Assembly (NCBI GenBank): GCA_003864495.1
Contig: ML133454.1
Span: forward strand, 1,831,149 to 1,895,148
Reading direction: 5' to 3'
From: Nemopilema nomurai
Taxonomy: Eukaryota > Cnidaria > Scyphozoa > Rhizostomeae > Rhizostomatidae
DNA length: 64,000 nucleotides
This document shows positions 34,601 through 49,600 of this stretch, one piece after another. The translations under genes and the position numbers were made by a program. A model generated the notes under the pieces. It was not told where the DNA came from. It saw only the letters and a program-made list of their open reading frames with translations, and searched no databases. How positions within the stretch are numbered: position 1 is the stretch's first letter; each line of letters starts with the position of its first letter.

Positions 34601-37600
34601 TTTAAAAGATTAGGGACGTTTTTTCGCCTGTTCAAATTGTTAGCAAATGTTTGGTGCCGCAATTCACTGATAAGCGAGAGGCTCCAAGGTCTTATCCCAA
34701 AGACCACCATTCCGAAGCGAGCTGGCGCCTCGTCGCCATCCCGAATGAGTCTAACACAACAGTAATCATGGACATTAAATCTAGTATCAGTGATTTGACA
34801 AACTGTGTTTAGTCATCTAACTGTTTTTACTGTCTAACTCGCAGCAAATGACGGTGATGACATTTTAAAGCAGAGATAAAGACACCTGGACCCACATGAG
34901 AGAATCAACTTAAAATTCAATTAGAGGAATTCCACAAAACGTCACACGTAGTACCGCAGCTAGACGTTCACTGGCCATAATGGGCGGGGTGCAATGATAA
35001 GGATTCGGGAGCGGGTGTGGCCAGTCACCACCTACAACCAGACCCTCAGCCACCAAGGCGATTCTCATCAAGGCGATTCTCACCTTTCTACTTCATAATA
35101 GCGAATACAGGGGTAACAACAACTATGTTTATCAGGCTGGGAATTATCTGATAATGAAGGGCTAATATTTTTCTTACGATACGATTTTCTTCATTGATTT
35201 GATTCAAAAAAAATAATTTCCGCTTATCATTGATAGAACTTTGTATTATTGGTTTTGACGAGGCAAAGGGTCACCTTTGGATAAAGATAAAAAAGGTCGA
35301 ATATCTATCAAATAGTTTCATTTTCTATAAACTTTTATGGGAAATTCAATCCAACTTGCTTCCTTAAAATCGGCTACCATGCCTCCTATTATGTATGCAA
35401 TTCTAATCGTTTAAGTCCATATATAAATCTAGCCTAGCAAAATATTTCAGCAGAAAATGTTATTGTCTCAAGCGGCCTACAGCAAAGTTGGTTTGTTAAG
35501 AAAGTTTCGACGTTACTTACAAGGCCAGCAATGGCAGCCGTCGTTGTAGCAATAGCAGGGATGATGTTTCCAGCGATTCGCTTTGTCTTGTAGCGATCAG
35601 CAGGGTCGATGCTGTACATCTCAGCCCTGAGATTCTTGAAAACGAGATATTGATTGAAATTAGTCAACTTTTTTGATTAAAAAACAAATGGGAAAGGACG
35701 ATGAGTTTCTGGACGAGCAGGCAAAGGACAACTGCAACGGATGACAGTGGACATATGACAGTGACAGTGGACATATGACAGTGACATAAAATTACGTCAA
35801 TGTATATGGCTTCATTGACCTACACATATACTAATGGCAAGTATGAAGGGGATGATGGCATCATCATCATCATAACATCACAACATTGGTACATGTATAA
35901 AACCAACTGGAACATAAAATTATAAATAAACGTCCAAAAGGTATAAATTGTATAAATAACTTTTACAAATATGCTTTCATATGATGGCGCCAGACATTTG
36001 AAGTTTGATACTTGATTAAAACCGACTTCATTCTTCTAGATTTCGCATTGATTACCATTTAAATTTCTTTGGGTGCTGTGCTTTCAAGATAAATTGAAAG
36101 CATCACTTTTTCTTGACAAAACAAAATAACAAGTCGCTATAAAGTTATCGTTTTTCATTCCAGTATGTCGTAGCTTGAAGAATGTGAGTGGTGTGTTACT
36201 AATGTGCTACAAAAATGCCTACCGAAGCAGCAGTTATAAAGTCGATATGGCCGTTGGTATCATCGTCCTTTTCGAAAAATTCAGGATGCATTTGAAAGAC
36301 TCCTAGGAAAAAACAAGGTCCAATAGAAGATGCAAAATAGACATAAACATGTTTTACCCACAGCCTAAAAGAAGAAGCAGAGAAAGGGGTTAACTCATCA
36401 ATTAAATCAAAATTCTATGCCATCTAATAAATCCCGTGTTAATCTAATGAAAATACCACGTCCTAATCTACGTGCCAAAGAATGTCTAAAGGCCTAGGAC
36501 TATTAGTGGTAAATATCAACTGATGTCTAATGTTTACCATCTTGAGTCTCCTTGAATTTCTGAATAAGATATTCTCGATATGAGTTTATCTTTCCCGGAT
36601 CCATCTGTTCATCCGTCTCTTCATTCTCTTCATCTCGGGTGGCAATTTTCTGAATAAAGACAAAATGACTTCAGTGAGCTGAGAGAAACACAAAGCCAAC
36701 GTGGCTGAAGTTGCTGCAATATTATTCTTTTTCTAAAAGGTGCATTCTAGAGACTACATTAGATTAAATGCAAGAACTGGATTACGAACTTTAAAATTAA
36801 AAAGAGAAGCAAAATGTGTATGAATTATGCTTAGCAAGCAATGTACATTGTACAACTCGTGGTAATCTATACGAGCAACATAAATTTGCCTTATCTTAAG
36901 CCAATTAAAATTATTATCATAACTTTCTTATCTTGCCAAATTATCAAAAAATAAGGAGACACAAAATAAAACAGAATGCGATATTCAAAATTTTGACGCC
37001 TCGTGGGAAAGAAATCTGCATAACTGCATGCTAAGGAGAGAAATGGAGTCTTGAAAAATAAAGGTTCCGTAAATCCAAGAAGATTGAGACAGAGCATACA
37101 AAATTATACCTTGCCCGAAGAACGAAACTTTGGGACTTCGAAATCTGACAGTGCCTTCTGTACAAAAACGCCACACTCTTTCTTTGAGGTAAAAGTGATG
37201 GAATAAGTCAACAGTTAAGTTTCTCGATGAAGTATTGAAAAAAAGGTTTGAAAAAATGCCCCACTTGTTATAATTTACGCACTTATCACAGGGCTGGGAG
37301 TTTAAACCTGGACTATTTTGAAAGAAATTGAAGGCAAATGATGACTGGTAGAAAGCAAAAAATTAAAAAAAGACGACAAATATTGATAAGTGACAGCTAC
37401 GTGCAAGCCATAAGTATCTATAACACCTCCCGAAGAAAAACGAACATGTAATGACAATCCTTCAAAAAAATTGTACAGTGCCACAATCTAAAGACCTAAC
37501 GTCATCAATACATTGGTGGAGGCACTTGAGATACATTTACAACTTCGCAAGTGATGTCAAAACATGACTCAGGAATCTCTTATTGGATAAATTTTTTAAT

Positions 37601-40600
37601 CAGTGTTAGTATGAGCGTGTTTGAATTGAAATATTCTCATTCTATTTCCAAATAAATATCTTATCGATCAAGGGGAACAAAATCGAGACAAAAGAAATGT
37701 TTGCTAAACTTTACATTTTATGGAAAATTTACCTTTATTCCGTATATCCTTGCAAGAAGCGTCGCCGTGCTTTGGATAAAGCTAATGTGCCTAAATGATA
37801 AAGCATCAAATGCCATGAATACTCTGGTCCATAACAGGACATGTCTTTGACTTGACATTTTATGATTCTAACACTTTATGCCAATATCAAGAATAATACA
37901 AAATGTACTACACACAATATGCGTTATAACTAGGCCACCATCTTGACATCCAAAACACAATACGAAAGTCTTTAAAACGATAAAACTATACTAGTAACGT
38001 ATTGCTAATTTACACAACAGCTATGATAATATCAATACACGATTGTAACGTAATGAAGAAATTGCACAGTCCATACATTACTTCATATATAAATATTTCA
38101 ATTTATAACACTAGAAAAAACTGTCATCATTTCTCCATAACCTATTTACTGCCAAGGACTTTGCAGCATCGCTCGTTACTTACTGAACATGCAGGTAGTT
38201 CTTATACATGCACTTGAAAGGAGCACTAGAATCAACATCTTCCTTCGACAGAAATCAACCACCAAAGATTAACAGGCTATCATGGAAGCAATCAAAACTA
38301 TAAAAGATCTAGCTGCTGACATCAGTGCTTGCAAAGGACCCCAATTTAACTTACAATGGGTTTTCTGAATTGAATATTATTGGAGTCGGTGGTCTTCTTG
38401 GAGATTGCCAAAACAGGCCTAAAGAGTAATAAGCCGTACATCAACAAGTAAGCCCATTCACACAATCAAAATTTATCTAGAAAATACAATATTTAAAGGG
38501 AAAAAAGTAGATAAAATGATTCTGAACAGAAATTGCAGTAAGGATTAATGACAAAACATGATAAAATATTATGAAATATTTAAATATAGCAGACAATGTT
38601 GATGACAAAAGCAGTTAAGAAAAAAGTGTCCTCACTTCCATCTTCCATCTTGTGACCAATTGGAAAGGAATCGAGTAGTTGCAGTGCCTGTATGGTAGAA
38701 AACATTCAACTGAAAACTATTTTGGTAAATGTGAAACCGTAACCTTGGCACACCGTCAGCATTAAATCAAGAGACCAAAGTAAATTGCCTAATATGATCT
38801 CAATTTCTAGCTCATAAAAGCAATACCCATGAGCTTTGAATAAAAAAGCTTACAAGACTCTCTAACTGTTTCCATGTGAATAGTTTTTGTCTTTTCAACT
38901 CACTTAACAAACTTATTTAATTCACATAATTTACAAAATTCACGTAATGTTATCTATCATAGTATTTGCGTCACCTTTGCAATAAACGTTTAACGCTATT
39001 AAAGTCATATTTATCACATCTATATTAGTGCATCTATAATGGCAACAGGCACCTTTTTAATAAAAACGTCATATAAGCTATAACAGATAACGATGAATGC
39101 TTGGCAGACAGGCAATGGAAAACAGTAAAGGGCACGTACATAAAAATTCCACTTACTTTGTGATTAAAGTACTTCTCAAATCTAATCCTTGCTATTTTCA
39201 AGCAATCTACCCAAGTGACAGGCCTTTGCTTCAAAAATGTCATGCTGGATACAAATTCATTTGGAAGTGATTCATTCCTTTCCACCGCCTAAAAACATAA
39301 ATATACATGACTACTTTCATGATTGTAAAAAAAATTGGTATATGGTTTGGGGATGTGAAAAACACCGTGAAAAAGGGGGCGTAATAAAAGAGAAACTAGT
39401 AGGATATTTCGCTGAAAAAAAATGAAATTCCAGCAGCAAGATTAACTCTTATTCGAGCAAAAAGAATTTTAGATCAAAGTATGCAAAGCAATCCACTTGA
39501 TATCTTGATTTACCTTTGACTTTGTTTGCAAAAGAAAAGTTATTCGATAAACATTCAATAAATAATCTTGAAAAACAAGTAGATTGATGATGCGAGTTGA
39601 ATTACCCCTACAATCAAATGGACATAAAGCAGGCACCTCAACCAGCTTCTGGAGACTTCCGTATTTTTCCCAAAGTTTGTTGAATCCTGTGGGCTTGTTC
39701 GTGAAGCAGGATATGAACTGTGAAGTTTCAAAATTAGAAATTCTACGTAAGTACCAACCAATTATACGTAAGTAATAAGATTTTAAAATTTTCGCATCTC
39801 AGAACTTTTAAATACTAACCAATACACCATAATTCAGAGAAGAGTCAATGGATTTTAATGAGAGCTAATGAATAACAATAAAAATTAACGTTTTATGTCA
39901 CCTTATCTTTGGCCCATTGTATGGTATGGTCAATGGTTTGTGGAAACGACTTCAAAGTACAATAAGGTATGCTCTGATCTACTGGGTCCGCCTGGAATAC
40001 AATTTATTTGTTAATATCAAGTTATTTTTTACCGAACATTTTTATTTGGATTGTACCTTAAGCAATGCAAAAGAGAACTTAAGCTAGACACCTTAAAACT
40101 GTGGAGAGCTAGTCAAATACTTTTAAAATCGACTAAAATGACGTCTAAAATAGAGCCTAATCTTGAAAGTTGAGCTTACAAAAAAGGCTATATGAAACAG
40201 AAAAAAAATGTTTTTTATACCTTATTCGAAGTACGTTAAATATCATACCTGGTCTGAATATGATTCGGTTTGAAATGGCAGAACAACCTAGGAAAAAGAC
40301 GTATCTTACTTAAATTTCGACTTTCAGGTAATTTTTAAAATGTTTGGTATGGTACAAATTCAAGGTTTTTGCAAAAATCCCACAATCGATAGTTCCACCA
40401 TTGCATTTACTGGCAACAATGAAATCCCCAGCTTTAAAATGAAAAGTGAGCTCTCAACATGAGTCAATAGTGAAAAGTGAAATTCAAATAAAGGATCTTT
40501 CTTTCTGTATTAGTCAAAATGACGTAGTGACGTCATCTTTAAAAAAACAAAAGAGTTGATAAAAGTTGTGCTAATTGTGAAGAAGTTTGACACAAGATAT

Positions 40601-43600
40601 CATCACATAAACAGTCAATATAAATAACTATACTGTGATCTTTTGAATACAATATAGGATACATCAAATTCATAATAATTGGAGTGATGGAGTTCGAATT
40701 GCGAGACCTTAAAATCGGCGGTGTATTTGACTTCATTATATAATTTTCATGTATTTCATCACCACTAAAGAGCTCCACAGAGAAACTTGTCATTGAAGAT
40801 TATCAAAATTCGTTTAACCCTTTTCAACAGTTTTATAAATCATTTCAACGTCAAATTGCTACGTCAGCAATTAGCAAATGATTAACCCAGCCAAAAATAA
40901 TAGCAAAGGAAGGTACCTGGACATGGCCTTTCGGCCCAAGAGTTCCTGTGTCGATGAGGGGCTTTCGATTTGTGACGCAACGACTAAATTGGGGTACAAA
41001 CGAAAAATTAACATTCGTAATCGTGACAATAGAGATATGACGTAGCAAAGGACAAAGCAGCTTGGAAGTCATAACTTTCTGGTACAAGGCAAAGCACTGA
41101 GAATGCCAGGGGGGGGGGTGACAAATACAGCAAGGGAGAAGAATATGGTGGGGCTAACTTTATTGATAGGGACTTTTGTCTTACAATACTTAGTGGTAAT
41201 TGCGTTCACTTCATGAATTTGGTTGATTTTGGACAGCAAACTATTAAGGCTGCCTCTTTGCAAAGTGAAGCAAAGTGAATCAAAGTTGTACGTTTTAAAC
41301 ATAAACGTAACAATTCATGTGCCCTTAAAAATGATTCGCGTCCATATTCTAATGCAGTGTTGTAACCAAACACAAAAAGTACCATAGGCTACTATCTGAG
41401 AATGAAACAAATTCAACATCAATGATGTAATCCAAGACCAAATGACTAGTTTAGACAGCAAAAATCGTACCAATATATGTTTCAACATATAAGCATTATA
41501 TGCAGAACACATCAGGTAGCGCTTTGCGAGATTGAACCGATCGAAGACCATTTGCTTATAAAGTGGGCATCCTCAAAAATTAGCAAAGAACAAAAAGAGC
41601 GTTGTGCCTTGGGGCCGGTACGTTTCTGTAGGATGAGCGTCATCTGTCGAATTTCAGTTAAACCACACCCAAACCCGAAGGACATTGAATGAACTAGATA
41701 ACAGCGACAGCTTACGATGCAGGCACAACCGCAATTGTCCCTTGAAATAGTGACAATAGTGAGAGAGATGCTGCCAGTACCATCATACATGACTCGAATG
41801 CAAGAGAGCCATGGGGGCTGGCCAGCAGCTCAGTGAATGTGCAACTGGATACTGCAAACGGATTTACGGCAGTTCAAATGTAAATGGGAGTGGTTGCCGT
41901 AGGGTTGCCATCATGTATACGAATCATGATCGAATTGTGATATACTGATTAGCCAATGAGCAAAAGACATCGAACGAACAGACACAAACTAACAGAAGCT
42001 AATACAAAGAGAAACAACATATTTTAATCAACAACACCAATGAAAGAAAGCATTCGGAGAGCGAATAGTCAATCGATTAACGCATTTTCAATTCAAGTGG
42101 ATCAACGAAGCTTTAAAAATAACCCAAAATTTATCGAACACTGCGAAACAGATTGAATAATAATGTTTTTAAAAATGCGATCAATAGAATAATCACTAAA
42201 AATTCATAAAAACCACTTTGTCGAGGCAAGCGGGCGATTTATGGCACATGTTATTGGATTCCGAGTGCAAAATATTCGCACGTGGTTCGAAGTGATGTTC
42301 GTTATTTCATACGCCTGAACAATGATACTGAGGACAAGGCACAAGGCCATTGGAAATGTCTGCGTTTCCGCAAAACCTTAAACACCCTCCATTAATGATA
42401 GAATTTTCATCCTCTTAAACTGAGAAAAACTGTGGCTTTTTAATTGACCAAAAAGCCTAACGTGAAAGACCGAAGATCATTGAGAACTGTCTTAGAACAC
42501 AAAGAGACCAACTATAGTAACCCAAATCCTGATGACCATCTTGTTGTTGCAGCATGATTTGGCAAGATTAGGGAGCATTTGAAGTCCGCAGGACTGAATG
42601 GCACCGCAAGAGCCGAAAGATTATTGCCAACTCTTGGGCAACAGGACAATCAAACAGCCCCAAGAGATGTGAATTCTGTATGATTGCGATTCAATCATTC
42701 TGAATGAACAAGAAATCTTACTTACCAAACTTAATAACCAAACTTTGGCAATGAAACTAATTACAACAAAGCGTACTGGCGAGGGGGCTTGAATTGGAAG
42801 GATGAAGCGAATTAACCATCGCAACAAAAGATGAAAGAGCCGCACCGTGCGTCCAAAAGGCTGGCAGGTACATCATAAATGCTCCTGTCTGGAAACTGTT
42901 AATCTATGCTTACACAAGCCAATAAAAAGATGGGGCAATTGGGTGCATTTGCAAAGTCTGTATCCGGGTTGATTGAGAAGCTGTTAGCATTCTGATTGGC
43001 AAATAAAGATGTATAAGCCAATTAAAGATGTACTAAACAAGTGCAATTCATATAAGGGAGTTAGTTGAGCAGCAATAGCAAATCATCCCTCCCTGAGGGC
43101 AGTTCTATATCTGTGAATTAAATGACGTCTAAGGAAGCGTGATTCCTGTCTTTATTTGTACATCAGTCCGCCCACCTGAAACACACGGATTTTAGAATTG
43201 AAGAAAATCATCAGTCTGCCCCAGGCAGCCAAACTGCCAGTCTGCCCTTGATACAGACAGAAGCCAGCAGAATAAGAGTTTTCTAACACAGGACACTGAA
43301 TTGCACCGAAGACCGTAGATTTACGGAACCGTATTTGTGTGGACTCTCTGGCTCTTATTTCTTCGTGAGCTTATAACATGGTCGTTTAGAAGAAAATTCC
43401 TTTCTTGCATTTTCTGTTTCTGATTAATTGGCTTAGAATGGACTGTTTGGTGCCGAAATAACCAGCCCTTTAAATTGTATTTCAACATGCACTCTGCTAC
43501 TATATCCACCTGAATACAAGTTAAAAATGTATCTGTGATATCAACCTTTCAAGATGTAGCCTATAATGGTTATTTTGGGGGGGATTCTGTGAAAGATCTA

Positions 43601-46600
43601 ACCAAAAAAACCTCAAAATATGAGACAAAGGTAAAATCTATTTAAAAAACCAATTACCAAAAAGATAAATGATCTTTGAAAAGCTGAAGAATTTCTGCGG
43701 GTGGTTGAAGCCTTAAGATTAAGTACTACATAACCGAAACTTTCCAAGCTATAAAATTCTTCTCTGTCATCATTCAATATCGATATTCCCCAAGGAAGCT
43801 GCGTGTCATCTGTCTTCAAACCATAAACAACAAAGTCGGTCAGCAAAGCCGACTCGTGTAGAAAGTCGCGTACAATTATCTTGCCCAATATTCTAGATCG
43901 TGTCACTCACCCATACCCTTCTTCCTCTTTAGTCCACACCCCTCGCTCCCTCTTAAGTAGGTGGAGCTTAAAATGGATACAACCCAAAAAGGGGAGATAG
44001 GGGAAAACCAAGAAGAAGTCACTTGTTATGGCTTTCTTTCTCCAAAGCATGAGAGTATCATTTATTTACCAGGCTTACAAGCACTGGGAATAATAGGAGA
44101 GTCGAAGAAAGCTCTTAAAATTGGGAGAGACATTCCAGCTTCTGGCATAAATGATCCGTCATAAAGGGACACGGATATCCCTGTTCCTCTAAAGGCAACG
44201 TCCTCTGAAGTATCTATTAAAAACGACAACTCAAGGAAAAATAAAAAGGGAAAATTCTATGGAATGGACCAAAAATGGTCAAAATACAGAGATGAACATT
44301 ATATTTTTATAATTGAGACTGACGCACGTGTTTCAATTTATTCACACCTAACCAAGGTACATATCATAGTTATTTTGTAAACTGGGATGTTGCCTGCACT
44401 TTTAGTCGTGGGGCTGAAACTCATTGACATTCATTTAAAGTATGCTGCCCGCAAAGTCACTAAGGTAAGATCCCTCGTACCTGTCTACGTATCTCCTGGC
44501 TTCCAAATTGTCCAAGGCGTTCACAATGACATCTGTGCTGCCAAAAAAGCTATCCGAGAAGAGCCTCTCTGAGTCTGGACAAACTGAAAAGAGAAGCGGC
44601 ATTGCATTATTAGAGCATTTACAATAATAGTGCGTGGAATCAGTTCAAAACTTTCTTAATTGGTGTGGATGCATGAATAGTTAAGACGCCCCTAGGTTTC
44701 GGGCAGCGAGAATAGAATGGAATATAGATGAGAGTGCTGTACTCAAATCGGCCAGGACGCCATACCTTCAGGTAGATGCACTGGTAAACAAAATACCCTG
44801 GGAGAAGACTTTGGTAATATAAATAACTAGCGGCGAGGCAAGTAGCTTTCATGCAGACGAAGTCTAGTTCCATTCAAAGGAAAATGGTTGGTGACTGACA
44901 TTGCTACTCGAATTCGAAATATAGTTCCCATAAGTGGTCATTAATCCAATAAACATCTCGAAAACGTGGTATCGCACTTTTATCACTGAGGTCTTATCAT
45001 TCACAAGAATTTTACCTTTAGAAGTTCTAATAGTGTGTGTTAATAGTTTATTAAAGCATTGTAAGGTCGATAAATGTTTATCAGACTGAATGTGGGAAGA
45101 CAAATTACGAGTGAATGGATAACAAATATTCTCGACATAGAATAGGTAGGCTTCTGGCGGAATAACTTCGCCTTATCAAGCACCATTTTTAATTTGGCGT
45201 TAAGTGTCCATCAGCAAGATGCGAATCAAAGGATTGAGATTAAGCTTGAATTGCAGTCTGGGACCCTAGAATAAAAGCGTTGAGAGCGTAATGGTATACC
45301 TCTGTCCTGCCTTGCTTCGATGTGAATTTCTAGAAAAGTGAACAGTGATAATAACAGCTAAACAACGATAGCAATATCAGAGTGTAACAAAATTAGTCAT
45401 TGAGACTTCGTCTGTTCAATCGAAGAAACGAGACAATTCCGTTCACAGATGTTGCAGAAATGGTTTTAGAACTTAGACATTTTGTAGCACCATAATACTT
45501 TTCTGTTGCATTCATTGGATTTCAAGTGACCACAAAATGATTTGCACTCGTTCAGAAAAGTGTGGACGAAATTGAACAACACACAAACAACTTTAACTCT
45601 TTGTGCTCTTGTAAAATCATTTGTCTGATAAAGTCTTGGAAAAATATCTCGCATATTTCTTATTTCGTCTGGTTAAGGTGAGATTTAAAGAATGAATAAC
45701 CCCAATTATTATATCGCCAAGTTAAAAAAATGTTCAAAAATAAAGAACCCGCAAATTGCTGTAATCTCTTTGTCATGCGCAGCTGTATCTCTCAGTGAAG
45801 AAATGCTTTGAGACGGTTAAGCCAAATCCAATAGAAAATATTTGTGGCTCATCACATTAATTAGATAAGGTTATGGTGAGGCTGATCTATTATTCTAGTG
45901 ACCACTTTAATCAAGATCAAAATAAGAAAACATTGGGCCTGAGGCCTCAGGAAGCCACGACAAACTTTCTAATTACCCCGGCCAACTGGACTACCATCGT
46001 GAACAAAAACAACATCTTGAATGCGAGGTTGTGAGCGCGAGTACTCTCTTGGCTTATCATCCAATCATGGAAGATATCAAATCTCGGGGGAAGCTACACG
46101 GAATTACTAGATGTGCCTCAAGCCATCTGTTTGATAAGAAAGTTCTGCATTCGTGGTTCGCTGCGTATACACGGGTCTTTAGCGTTACAGTGCGAATTCG
46201 CTTTAGCCTAAGCATTCAGCGGCCTACATAGAATCATGCTTGGAAATGTGCTCCACTTCTTTGTGTCTTTCAAGGGCATGATGATGGCAGCCTGTGCACC
46301 CATCACAGTCATCGCCTGAGGCTTTGTACCAGCCCTACAACCAAGTCAATTTTGGAGAATTCTGTGCCATCATTAGGCAATCATAATGGCTATTCCTATT
46401 GATTCAAAATTCTTAAGCCCTCAATGAAAATACAATTATTTACAGTCAGAGACACCAAAGAGGCCAAGACTACCTTCTGAAGCAACTCAAAACCTTCTAG
46501 TCTGTGAAAGCAATAATTTGGTTTCCTATCTCAGGAGTTGGTGTGCAGGCCTCTAAACATCGCTTGGTTACTCAATGGACCGGAGTGCACTGAACCCTGG

Positions 46601-49600
46601 TGTCTCCGTGTCTATCTGTGTTTGCTAGCGGATTCGTTTAGCTTCTCCGCTATCCACCTTGGGGTCAATATAAAACTGAATGATTCGTTTGAAATAGAGA
46701 AGGTTACTGCTTTGAACTTCCTTCGGGTTTCCTTCGTGAAACGATTTATGATAAGGAATGGCTCTCTGTTTCCATGAGGCCGTTCTTCCTTACCTTCTCC
46801 GTTTATTAACCAAGGCTCATGATTCAGGGCGTGGTTATTGTTAGTATTCTTATATTTCAAATAGAATGCCAAAGGCCTATGTTACAGGCGACCTAACATG
46901 ATGGCAAACGCAAAACTAATTTTTTGCGGATTCAAACTCATCCGACAGGGCACTTCTGGCTAGTCTCTCGTATCAGATTCATGTAAATCATACCAGTACT
47001 TGCTAAGTAGAAAATGCTTCACGAGTCTGGAAAAGTTAGTGCATTTACTGCTAATCCAACAGCCTCTGTATGTTGAAGGATATTCCGAAGCAAGTGGGGA
47101 TAGAAATACAAATGCATCAAACACTTGCACCCTTTCTACTCTACATTCATAAGAGCAACCGTACGGTGATAAAAAGATAGGCAGGTCACTAAACTTATAC
47201 CTTGAGGAAGATTTACATGAACCAAAAGGAAATATGGTCCGCTTAAACTGGTTTAGAATTGACCGATCATTGCCCTCTAGGCTTGGCTTTTGAACATAAT
47301 GTGAAAAATTCACCGCGTTTCCTTGCGGTGCTGACATTTAAGAACATCTGATGAATTGGGCTTAACAATAGTACCATGCGAGCGGCACAAAATGAGTCTG
47401 TACCGGGAAACAAGCCCTCCTAATGTACCAGAATTAATTCATTAAAATGAAGCTGATTGTTAAATATTTGATATTCCACATAATTTTCATCTTTTTCGGT
47501 GCATACATCAAAACACCAAAAAACTAGCTGTATATAAAAAGCTTCTCAAGACATATTGGTCTCCTTTGCTATAGTACAATATGCTTTGTGATTTCAACTA
47601 AAGCTTTATTAGTATATTTCAGGCCTCTAACATCGTTAGTGTTCTGCCGACTAAGAGTGCATGCAGAAATGGCATGCTCGTGTGTTTTCACACTGCCAGG
47701 CCAATAGTAAAAATTTTTACATAGTTTTTCGTTATAAAGCAATTAAAGCAACCTTCTTGGTGGCAGACAATGATGGAGCACAACTATTTTCGACAGAACA
47801 GAACAACTGACTCTATTGCTGGCGCTGCTGACTTTTGAGCCTCATTTGTAGCTGAGTGCCAACCACTGCTTTCACTTTAACTTTAGCGTCAAAACGGTAA
47901 GGTAAAACTCACCTCCATTTATTTGCTTCGCAGAATCAGCGGCAGTGACTGACTTTGGTTTCTAAAATAAGGCAAAACAGAATTATTGATTGAAATACCT
48001 TGCATTTACCTTGAAAATAAGTTGCATATACTTACTTGTCATAGTCTGCTTCAGACGGATCGGTTTACAAATATCAAAAGCTTGTTTTGTCAAAGAGACA
48101 ATTTTAAACTTGATCAACGAAGCTAAAACAGTCTCTTGCAACGGAAAAATTTGCAGAAATAAAATACCTCGCAATAAGCGTTTGGTCAGATAAGCAATAG
48201 ATACATCGGTAGAGATTGAAGTAAAAGATGATTAATAAATTCAAAGAATGGCATTTGAAGACTAAAGAACACAAGTGGTGATCTAAAGGCTATTGTAGAT
48301 ATGCATCAAAGCAATGGGTACTTTCATAAACAACCTCTTCAAAGCAATAAAACAAAATAAATTCCCTTTCATGTTCAACTTGCGGCTAAGACGGAGAGAC
48401 GTACCTGGATATGGTATTCTCTGAACAAGAATTGTCTGTTTAGATTGGACTTTTCGATTAAATCATTGTCAGTAATGGTAAGAAGACCATTTTCTCCAGT
48501 ACCTATGCCGACTAAAGCAAAATTTTTCAGCAGCTCACAGCCAATAGCACCGCACCCGACCATAAACAGTTTGCTATTGGCAAGTTTCTGGAAAAGATCT
48601 TCGCCTATGCACTTGTATATAGCGCTATACCTTGGCTTAATATCTTCGACAGGACAACGACCACTCCCACCTAGCTCGGTTGCATCCAACAACAACCACT
48701 GCATCAAAGGCGAAAACTTTCCTGTAACTGACTTGAGGACTTCCTGGGCTGCAATGCCCCCCAAAGCAGCGCAGAGTGGAGAGAACTGGCAAGGCATGCA
48801 GCTAGTCAACGAGCTGTCCAACATCTCTGGCAAATCTTCCACTTTGTCTTCCAATTCTTTGTTGATGTCATCCGCTAGGCTCAAAAGCCTCTCGTGGTCA
48901 ACATCAATTTTACAACTGAAGCCTGTTTCAACATCGTCAAGGTACTTGTAGAAGGCCGTGACGGCAACAAAGCCTAACGAAGTCGGCTTTAAAAAGTCAT
49001 CAATTACAATATCGGGCGATTTTAATTGCTCTTCCAATGACTGGAAATCGTATTTCATGGAATTCTTTTTCTCTATACACACACCACCGTGTTGGTAGTC
49101 CCCGTAATTCGAAGTGTCACAGTCGATGCTGAACTGGGTGGGTGAAATAAACTCGGCTGCGAAATCTCTTCCGTTTAGTTCTGTCATTCCATTCACTTCC
49201 TTAATTACGACAGCATCTTCATCTTGCAGTTGGTGCCTTGCATCATCCAAAGTTGTCACGACGGCCGGATTTCCCTTTAAAGAGAAGTGACACGGAAAAT
49301 GACACACATAGGCTCTGTGCCTCTTACAAACGGACCATGAAATCTATAGGTTTAACGATCAGTAAGAAAGCATAACATTAAACCGGTCCACTCGGGTCGG
49401 TTATTTTTCCGCACTCTCTATGATTCTTAACATTAAACCCTTAAACGATGATGAAGGTGAGAAAGTAAATGCCAGCGAAATAGCCCTCTTGTAGAACTAA
49501 ATACTAGAATAATAAGATCAATAAGAACTAGCCCAGTTCGTCACAATGAGGGCATTCCAAATAAGCAAATGTCATGGTGAAGTTTCCCGTAACAGTAAAT

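Noticed and set aside
44763..44780. Candidate 15-nt microexon for UBA6 between exons 9 and 11
   Set aside because: It fits the phase but would leave a five-residue gap; the 30-nt exon at 45300-45329 fits phase, splice sites and family alignment ([10 protein letters not shown]) much better.
48445..48951. Plus-strand ORF of 168 codons
   Set aside because: It lies entirely antisense to the 870-nt UBA6 exon 8, whose minus-strand protein is clearly conserved; the plus frame is a shadow.
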